From CAZYVD01 sp964651045 (lineage in GTDB: Bacteria > Zhuqueibacterota > QNDG01 > DSAB01), in NCBI GenBank assembly GCA_964651045.1, contig CAZYVD010000073.1, positions 1-11,757 on the forward strand: 11,757 nucleotides of DNA. Reading direction: 5' to 3'. The notes below the pieces were generated by a model that was not told the DNA's origin, searched no databases, and worked only from the letters and a program-made list of their open reading frames with translations. Both the position numbers and the translations under genes were made by a program. Shown here in pieces: positions 6,970-11,757 of this stretch. Positions within the stretch are counted from its first letter, which is position 1. Each line of letters starts with the position of its first letter.

Positions 6970-8135
6970 TTATGTTTCGAGTAACAAGGCTTGATGACAG
7001 GGGCGAAATCCTGATTAACCTCGGTTTCCGCATCGAAATAAACAGCGCAACCGATCCGTATAAAGGTGGGCTTCGGTTCCATCCAACTGTTAACCTCAGT
7101 ATTCTGAAATTCTTAGCATTCGAACAGGTCTTCAAAAATGCATTGACCACTCTACCGATGGGTGGTGGAAATGGCCTCTCAGATTTTGATCCAAAGGAAA
7201 AATCAGACAATGAAGTAATGAAGTTCTGTCAGGCATTCATGAGCGAACTTTGCCGCCACATAGGTCCCAATACCGATGTTCCTACAGGCGATATCGGTGT
7301 AGGTGAAAGAGAGACAGGCTTTCTCTTTGGTCAATATAGGAAAATCGTAAATGAATTCACTGGTATCCTGACTGGAAAGGGAATCGGCTGGGAAGGCAGT
7401 CTGACTCGTCCACAAACTACAGGCTTTGGATGTGTATACTTTGAAGAAGATATGCTCAAGACTCGCGGTGAGTCAATGAGCGGTAAGACTGCCACCATAT
7501 CTGGATCAGTTAATGCTGCCCAATTTAAAGTGGAGAAGGCAATAGAGCTCGGTGCAAAGGTTGTGACAATTTCCGATTCGAGCGGTATGATTCATGATTC
7601 AGATGGAATCGATAAGGAAAAACTCGAATATGTCAAAGAGCTGAAAAACCTCAAGCGAGGAAGAATCAAAGAGTATGCCGATAGATACTGGCGCAAGTAC
7701 TATGAAGGTAAACGCCCATGGGGCATCAAGTTAGATATAGCCTTCCAGTATGCCACTCAGAATGAAATTGACGGTAATGATGCAAAAGAGCTGGTAAAGA
7801 ATGGATGTATCTGTGTCTCAGAAACTGCAAACATGCCCAGCACACCAGAAGCCATCGATGTTTTTCTCGATGCAAAGATTCTTTATAGTCCTGGTAAGGC
7901 AGACAAGGCTGACGGCGTATCTGTCAGTGGTCTTGAAATGTCAAAGAACAGCCTTCATCTGAGCTGGACAAGAGAAGAGGTCGATCAGAGACTCCAGGGA
8001 ATCATGAAGGCAATTCATGAACAATGCGTCGAGTATGGAAAAGAGAGCGATTTTGTTAACTATGTAAACAACGGTGTCAATATCGCAGGTTTTGTAAAAG
8101 TTGCAGACGCAATGCTCGACCAAGGAGTTGTTTAA
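6966..8135 (+). CDS. gdhA: NADP-type glutamate dehydrogenase, main part; frameshifted and active site altered
   Basis: Glutamate dehydrogenase interconverts glutamate with 2-oxoglutarate and ammonia. This 389-residue frame begins at an ATG overlapping the TGA of the N-terminal fragment (ATGA) and carries most of the enzyme, from IMFRVTRLDDRGE through PYKGGLRFHP, FKNALTTLPMGGG and GDIGVG (Asp109 conserved) to the usual C-terminus NIAGFVKVADAMLDQGVV. Several normally invariant positions differ from the family as I recall it: GGGKGG is GGGNGL (Asn69 at the catalytic lysine, Leu71); REIG is RETG; RPEATG is RPQTTG (148-153); the Rossmann motif GSGNVA is GSVNAA (180-185); FPCATQ is FQYATQ (260-265); AEGAN is SETAN (285-289). 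The frame has no internal stop. It may be a young pseudogene, a non-catalytic homologue, or sequence damaged by assembly error. A terminator follows at 8196-8252. Confidence 0.85.
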   Translation: MIMFRVTRLDDRGEILINLGFRIEINSATDPYKGGLRFHPTVNLSILKFLAFEQVFKNALTTLPMGGGNGLSDFDPKEKSDNEVMKFCQAFMSELCRHIGPNTDVPTGDIGVGERETGFLFGQYRKIVNEFTGILTGKGIGWEGSLTRPQTTGFGCVYFEEDMLKTRGESMSGKTATISGSVNAAQFKVEKAIELGAKVVTISDSSGMIHDSDGIDKEKLEYVKELKNLKRGRIKEYADRYWRKYYEGKRPWGIKLDIAFQYATQNEIDGNDAKELVKNGCICVSETANMPSTPEAIDVFLDAKILYSPGKADKADGVSVSGLEMSKNSLHLSWTREEVDQRLQGIMKAIHEQCVEYGKESDFVNYVNNGVNIAGFVKVADAMLDQGVV

Positions 8136-8195
8136 AATAACTAATTCAGATTTAAAGCAGTCAGGGGGAGTCATCTTAATAATCAGAAACTAAAT

Positions 8196-8252
8196 GATCA
8201 AGGCCAGAAAGCAGTCATTGAGATGATAGTGCTGGCCTTGATCTTTTTCTTT
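8196..8252 (+). terminator. Strong intrinsic terminator between glutamate dehydrogenase and PEP carboxykinase
   Basis: GATCAAGGCCAG (8196-8207) pairs perfectly over 12 bp with CTGGCCTTGATC (8232-8243) and is followed by TTTTTCTTT. The loop is 24 bases. It ends the dehydrogenase transcript. No good promoter fits in the 34 bases before the PEP carboxykinase ATG, so that gene may depend on a promoter before the hairpin and read through it. Confidence 0.85.
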
Positions 8253-8286
8253 CAAAAACATCATAGAATATCGGAGGAGTATAAAA

Positions 8287-10167
8287 ATGGATAAGAGTAT
8301 CGGAGATTTTCTCAAAGAAAAACTCAGCGACAAAGGCTACAAGAATCTTGCAGCAATAGATAATCCCAAACTTCACAAATTTGTTGCTGACTTTATCGAG
8401 CTATGCAGTCCGGATAAGATATTTGTATGTACAGATTCAGATGAAGATCTAAATTACATAAGGGAGAGTGCCATAAAAAATGGCGAAGAGTTGAAGCTTG
8501 CAATAGAGGGTCATACAGTTCATTTCGACGGTTACTATGATCAGGCCAGAGACAAGGTACATACAAAATTCCTGCTGCCTAAAGGAGTGGATCTCGGTAA
8601 AAACATAAACTCCATTGACAAGGAAGAAGGCCTGAAGGAAATTCGCCAGATTCTAAAAGACATTATGAAGGGCAAAGAGATGTATGTACGTTTCTTCTGC
8701 CTCGGCCCCACAAATTCTGAATTCTCCATACTTAGCTGTCAGCTCACAGATTCTGCCTATGTCGCTCACAGTCTTGATTTACTCTACCGCCAGGGATATG
8801 AAGCATTTAAGAAGGGAGGCAGTTCTTCCGAATTTTTCCGCATCATTCATAGTGCAGGAGAACTTGATGAGAACAATGTAAGCAAAAATATCGATAAGAG
8901 AAGAATCTATATCGATACAGAAGACAATATTGTCTACAGCACCAATACTCAATATGGAGGCAACACATTAGGGCTCAAAAAACTCTCGATGCGTCTTGCC
9001 ATAAACAAGGCATCAAAAGAAGACTGGCTTTGCGAACACATGTTTGTCATGGGAGTTCACGGACCAGACAGCAGAGTGACCTATTTCACGGGTGCCTTTC
9101 CATCTCTTTGTGGAAAGACCTCGACATCTATGATGCTGGGAGAGAGAATCGTTGGTGACGACATTGCCTATCTAAGAAAGATAAACGGCCAGGTAAAGGC
9201 AGTCAATGTCGAAGCAGGTATGTTTGGCATCATAATGGGAGTAAATGCCAAAGATGATCCCATTATCTGGAAAACACTTCACAGTCCAAATGAGATTATC
9301 TTCTCAAATGTATTGGTGACAGATGACAAACATGTTGCCTGGATAGGAATGGGCGAGGAAATCCCAGAAAAAGGGTTCAACCATTCTGGCCAGTGGTTTA
9401 AGGGGAAAAAAGATGATGACGGGAATGAAATACCACCCTCACACAAGAATGCAAGGTTTACAATCAATCTAAAAAATCTTGAGAATGTAGATCCAAAATT
9501 AAATGATCCTCATGGTGTTGCTGTTGGTGGAATCATCTATGGCGGCCGCGACTCCAACACATGGGTTCCTGTTCGCGAGGCATTTGATTGGAAACACGGA
9601 ATTGTTACAGTGGCAGCAGCTCTCGAATCTGAGACCACAGCAGCAACACTCGGAAAAGAGGGCGTACCAAAGTTTAATCCTATGTCAAACCTCGATTTTG
9701 TTTCAATACCTCTTGGAAAGTATATTCAGAACAATCTCGACTTTGGAACATCGATCAATAATCCACCTAAGATATATGGTGTAAACTATTTCTTGAAGGA
9801 CGAGAATGGAGAATTCCTAAACGCAAAAACCGATAAGGGGATCTGGCTGAAATGGATGGAAAGAAGGGTTCACGGAGAAATAGATGCGATTAAGACTCCA
9901 GTAGGTCTCATTCCAAAATATGATGATTTGAAGAGGCTCTTTCAGGATGTACAAAACAAGAGCTACAGTGAGGAAGATTATGTAAAACAGTTTCAAATCC
10001 GAGTAAATGAATTTTTGGCCAAGATCGACAGGATAAGAAAAATCTATGAATCAAATGTACCGGATACACCCTCGCTTCTGTTTAAGATACTCGACGAAGA
10101 AATCGCTCGACTGAATGAGGCCAAGTCAAAGTATGGAAACTATATTTCGCCCGAGAAATTCCTGTAG
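8287..10167 (+). CDS. pckG: Phosphoenolpyruvate carboxykinase, GTP type
   Basis: Catalyses oxaloacetate + GTP to PEP + CO2 + GDP, the first committed step of gluconeogenesis, in the cytosol; it can also run in the carboxylating direction. At 626 residues it matches the GTP class (about 600-640), not the shorter ATP class. Motifs in order: YYDQARDK substrate loop (Arg near 88), FFCLGPTNSEFS, YGGN (223-226), KK at 231-232 and His251 as probable Mn ligands, the P-loop FPSLCGKT (271-278) with the reactive Cys275, the kinase-2 motif VGDDIA (289-294), GGRDS (419-423), and LESETTAATLGKEG. Leu274 replaces the Ala usual before the P-loop cysteine, the one odd residue near the active site. The SD (GGAGGA, 8272-8277) is strong and well spaced before the ATG at 8287. 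A terminator lies 35 bases before the gene and another after it, so it is a single-gene unit. Confidence 0.96.
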   Translation: MDKSIGDFLKEKLSDKGYKNLAAIDNPKLHKFVADFIELCSPDKIFVCTDSDEDLNYIRESAIKNGEELKLAIEGHTVHFDGYYDQARDKVHTKFLLPKGVDLGKNINSIDKEEGLKEIRQILKDIMKGKEMYVRFFCLGPTNSEFSILSCQLTDSAYVAHSLDLLYRQGYEAFKKGGSSSEFFRIIHSAGELDENNVSKNIDKRRIYIDTEDNIVYSTNTQYGGNTLGLKKLSMRLAINKASKEDWLCEHMFVMGVHGPDSRVTYFTGAFPSLCGKTSTSMMLGERIVGDDIAYLRKINGQVKAVNVEAGMFGIIMGVNAKDDPIIWKTLHSPNEIIFSNVLVTDDKHVAWIGMGEEIPEKGFNHSGQWFKGKKDDDGNEIPPSHKNARFTINLKNLENVDPKLNDPHGVAVGGIIYGGRDSNTWVPVREAFDWKHGIVTVAAALESETTAATLGKEGVPKFNPMSNLDFVSIPLGKYIQNNLDFGTSINNPPKIYGVNYFLKDENGEFLNAKTDKGIWLKWMERRVHGEIDAIKTPVGLIPKYDDLKRLFQDVQNKSYSEEDYVKQFQIRVNEFLAKIDRIRKIYESNVPDTPSLLFKILDEEIARLNEAKSKYGNYISPEKFL

Positions 10168-10192
10168 AAAAGTTTTCCAATCTTATTAATCC

Positions 10193-10235
10193 GAAGGCCA
10201 GCAGCATACTCAATGTTGCTGGCCTTCTTTATTTG
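10193..10235 (+). terminator. Intrinsic terminator after PEP carboxykinase
   Basis: A 15-bp stem (10193-10207 with 10213-10227, one G-U pair) begins GAAGGCCAGCA and ends TGCTGGCCTTC, has a 5-base loop and is followed by TTTATTT. It shares the AAGGCCAG/CTGGCCTT core with the terminator before the gene. Confidence 0.88.
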
Positions 10236-10298
10236 ATCGATAGATACAAAACACATCTTAAAAAGTGACAACCTATTTCAGGACAAGACACGGGACAC

Positions 10299-10353
10299 TA
10301 TTCACTATTACTATTCGCTATTCGCTATTCACTTTTCACTTTTCACTATTCAC
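10299..10353. repeat. Heptamer tandem repeat (consensus TATTCAC)
   Basis: Eight head-to-tail units: TATTCAC, TATTAC (6 bases), TATTCGC, TATTCGC, TATTCAC, TTTTCAC, TTTTCAC, TATTCAC. The array ends directly at the TTGACA of the response-regulator promoter. Unit number could vary by slippage. It is not a CRISPR: the units are contiguous, with no spacers. Confidence 0.85.
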
Positions 10354-10382
10354 TTGACATTTCCAGAGAAGATAGATAAATT
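10354..10382 (+). promoter_or_regulatory. Promoter of the response regulator
   Basis: A perfect TTGACA (10354-10359) and TAAATT (10377-10382) are spaced by 17 bases. The predicted start near 10389 leaves a leader of about 27 bases before the ATG at 10416. The heptamer array occupies the region just upstream, where UP elements or activators bind. Confidence 0.65.
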
Positions 10383-10415
10383 TTACTATCCTGCCCTATG
10401 TATAAGGGAGTAAGC

Positions 10416-10796
10416 ATGGCTAAAATATTGGTCGTTGATGATGAGATGGAATTCAGAAACTATGTTTGTGAAGTGATAAGAAGGATGGGACACAAACCGC
10501 TCGAGGCGGAAAATGGAAGAGAGGCTCTGTCGATATTTAAAAAGGAGAATGTGGACCTCTCATTCGTCGATATTAATATGCCTGTCATGGATGGAATTAC
10601 CTTTCTAAAAGAGGCAAAAAAGATCGATCCAGGAGCAATCATTGTAATCATGACGGGTTTCCCATCTGCAGAAACCATTATAGAAACAATTGAAGACGAG
10701 GGATACACCTATATTACAAAGCCTGTTGAAATAGAACAACTCGCAGATATTGTAGAAAGAGGGCTGAGGGCAAAAGAGAACAGAGAGAGTGGTTAG
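10416..10796 (+). CDS. Stand-alone CheY-like receiver-domain response regulator
   Basis: A 126-residue single-domain response regulator. The receiver signature is complete: Asp8-Asp9 for Mg, Asp52 as phospho-acceptor in VDINMPVMDG, Thr80 in IVIMTGFPS, Tyr99 at the switch position and Lys102 in ITKPVE. There is no DNA-binding, enzymatic or other output domain, so it acts by protein contact, as CheY or Spo0F do. No histidine kinase is nearby, so its partner is unknown. The ATG at 10416 is preferred to one at 10398 because GGGAG lies 5 bases upstream of it and because MAKILVVDDE is the normal receiver start. Its stop codon is two bases from that of the convergent PgeF gene, with no terminator hairpin between them. 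Confidence 0.95.
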   Translation: MAKILVVDDEMEFRNYVCEVIRRMGHKPLEAENGREALSIFKKENVDLSFVDINMPVMDGITFLKEAKKIDPGAIIVIMTGFPSAETIIETIEDEGYTYITKPVEIEQLADIVERGLRAKENRESG

Positions 10797-10798
10797 AA

Positions 10799-11551
10799 TC
10801 AATTCGATACAAGTGCTAAAAAGGCAATCATTCTACCCGTTCTTCCTCCACTCGCCCTGTGAGAAAAAAACCACTCCTGATGACAGCAGGTGCATACTCG
10901 AGTCGCTGTAATATTTTCCGGTCTTACCCCACCCTTAACTAAAAGATCACGATTAAAGAGACAGATATCGAGATGTCCATTATCGACATATCCTGATGGG
11001 AATAACCGAGTGAGCTCATCTCCTACCTCGTAACAGCAGCTTCTGATTGAAGGGCCAAACACTATATTAAGATCGCCTGGATTTGATCCAAACTCTGAGT
11101 ACATTTTATCGAGTGCTCTGAGTGTTATTTTCTTCACACATCCTCTCCACCCTACATGAATCAATCCGACTGCCATGTGCACAGAGTCAAATATAAAAAC
11201 TGGAAGACAGTCTGCCGTCTGTACAGTTAATACAATATTGCTAATATTTGTGACTAGTCCATCTGTTTTAGGAAAAGTTCCGGGCCTTCTGGCATACCTG
11301 ACAACATCCCCATGTACCTGAACAGGAAAGGCAATATCTTTAACTGAAATGCCCAAGCTACTGAAAAATTTTCTTCTATTCTCTTTAACACAACAACTCG
11401 AATCTCCAACATTCTCCCCAAGGTTTAGAGATTCATAGGGCGGTCTGCTCACGCCTCCCTTTCTCGTGCTTATGCCATGGATAATGGATGGATTTGAAAA
11501 AAACGGTAAGAACCTTCCTACATGGAGGTCATTTATTCTCTCAAAAAACAT
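10799..11551 (-). CDS. pgeF: PgeF / YfiH family laccase-domain protein (peptidoglycan editing factor)
   Basis: A 250-residue cytoplasmic protein of the Cu-oxidase_4/DUF152 family. Family landmarks in order: HGISTRKGGVS (25-35), NLGENVGD, PVQVHG with His80, TVQTADCLPV with Cys115, IHVGWRG with His132, FGPSIRSCCYEVG (165-177) and HRASGGRTGRM (231-241). The His, Cys, His set is the expected zinc site. In E. coli the homologue removes L-Ser wrongly joined to UDP-MurNAc so that peptidoglycan keeps L-Ala at position 1; other homologues are reported as purine nucleoside phosphorylases or adenosine deaminases, so the exact reaction is uncertain. The ATG at 11551 has only a weak SD (TAGAG, very close). 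It starts 6 bases after the stop of the upstream binding-protein gene and is probably co-transcribed with it. Confidence 0.92.
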   Translation of the reverse strand: MFFERINDLHVGRFLPFFSNPSIIHGISTRKGGVSRPPYESLNLGENVGDSSCCVKENRRKFFSSLGISVKDIAFPVQVHGDVVRYARRPGTFPKTDGLVTNISNIVLTVQTADCLPVFIFDSVHMAVGLIHVGWRGCVKKITLRALDKMYSEFGSNPGDLNIVFGPSIRSCCYEVGDELTRLFPSGYVDNGHLDICLFNRDLLVKGGVRPENITATRVCTCCHQEWFFSHRASGGRTGRMIAFLALVSN

Positions 11552-11557
11552 CTCTAT

Positions 11558-11757
11558 TTATCTAATTCTGATAACCTCTCCATTCTTATACTGTAGCAGG
11601 CTTATGAATCTATTGATACGATTATCATTGAATGAAATAGTTCCCTTTACGCCCTTGAAAGGTTTCATCTTTAAAAACCGATTCCTTACCTGATCTCTTG
11701 ACAACAGTCTGTCGCCAGTCAGGCTGAGTATCAAATTTGCAATATCAAAACCAATAA
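11558..11757 (-). CDS. C-terminus of a probable periplasmic binding-protein-like gene (partial)
   Basis: An open minus-strand frame enters from the right edge of the window and ends at a TAA (11558-11560), giving 65 residues. They start IGFDIANLILSLTGDRLLSR and include FLKMKPFKGVKGTISFNDN and LLQYKNGEVIRIR. The pattern of a helix, then F-x-G-V-x-G-x-I-x-F, then a final strand with a KNG turn is what I recall from the C-terminal lobe of Leu/Ile/Val-type (Peripla_BP_6) substrate-binding proteins and the related penicillin-binding-protein activators. The family call rests on this tail alone. It reads into pgeF with a 6-base gap. Confidence 0.6.
   Translation of the reverse strand, partial: IGFDIANLILSLTGDRLLSRDQVRNRFLKMKPFKGVKGTISFNDNRINRFISLLQYKNGEVIRIR

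Noticed and set aside
6961..6970. Programmed ribosomal frameshifting in glutamate dehydrogenase
   Set aside because: There is no slippery heptamer, and no clear stimulatory SD or hairpin at the junction; the altered start codon and active site fit decay better.
10299..10353. Short repeats considered as a CRISPR array
   Set aside because: Units are 6-7 bases, contiguous and without spacers, and no cas genes are present.

Overview
The window is ordinary bacterial chromosome, AT-rich by eye (roughly 40% G+C), with compact genes, ATG starts and recognisable Shine-Dalgarno (SD) sequences. The organism looks like an uncultured member of the Fibrobacteres-Chlorobi-Bacteroidetes (FCB) group or a neighbouring candidate phylum (KSB1-, Zixibacteria- or Latescibacteria-like). 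The best clue is the large secreted protein at 3464-6040, which ends in a type IX secretion (T9SS) type A sorting domain. The placement is inference: there is no rRNA, tRNA or ribosomal protein operon in the window.

Layout. 1-258: non-coding leader with a terminator-like hairpin and a candidate promoter. 289-3088 (+): a two-gene unit of an elongation factor G resembling the mitochondrial/spirochaete EF-G1 (spdEFG1) type, and a P-loop ATPase of unknown function. 3089-3463: a small frameshifted gene relic with an intact SD. 3464-6040 (-): a beta-propeller (Asp-box/BNR repeat) exoprotein with a T9SS tail. 6041-6350: an AT-rich divergent control region with a strong minus-strand promoter, two palindromes and a plus-strand terminator just before the next gene. 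6351-10167 (+): an HndB-like [2Fe-2S] protein, a damaged NADP-type glutamate dehydrogenase, and a GTP-type PEP carboxykinase between two look-alike terminators. 10299-10796 (+): a heptamer tandem repeat abutting a promoter, then a stand-alone CheY-like receiver. 10799-11757 (-): PgeF (laccase-domain/YfiH family) and, upstream of it, the C-terminus of what looks like a periplasmic binding protein cut by the window edge.

How the genes fit together. Glutamate dehydrogenase and PEP carboxykinase would join amino-acid catabolism to gluconeogenesis (glutamate to 2-oxoglutarate to oxaloacetate to PEP), and the HndB-like protein suggests NAD(P)H/hydrogenase electron traffic. The dehydrogenase, however, looks broken or repurposed: ATT stands where the start codon should be, a one-base frameshift splits it, and the catalytic lysine and nucleotide-binding glycine are replaced. 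PEP carboxykinase looks functional.

I found no new multi-gene system. The observations most worth checking are the state of the glutamate dehydrogenase gene, the terminator in the leader of the HndB-like gene (possible attenuator or small RNA), the heptamer repeat against the response-regulator promoter, the palindromic promoter of the secreted propeller protein, and the EF-G/ATPase pair.
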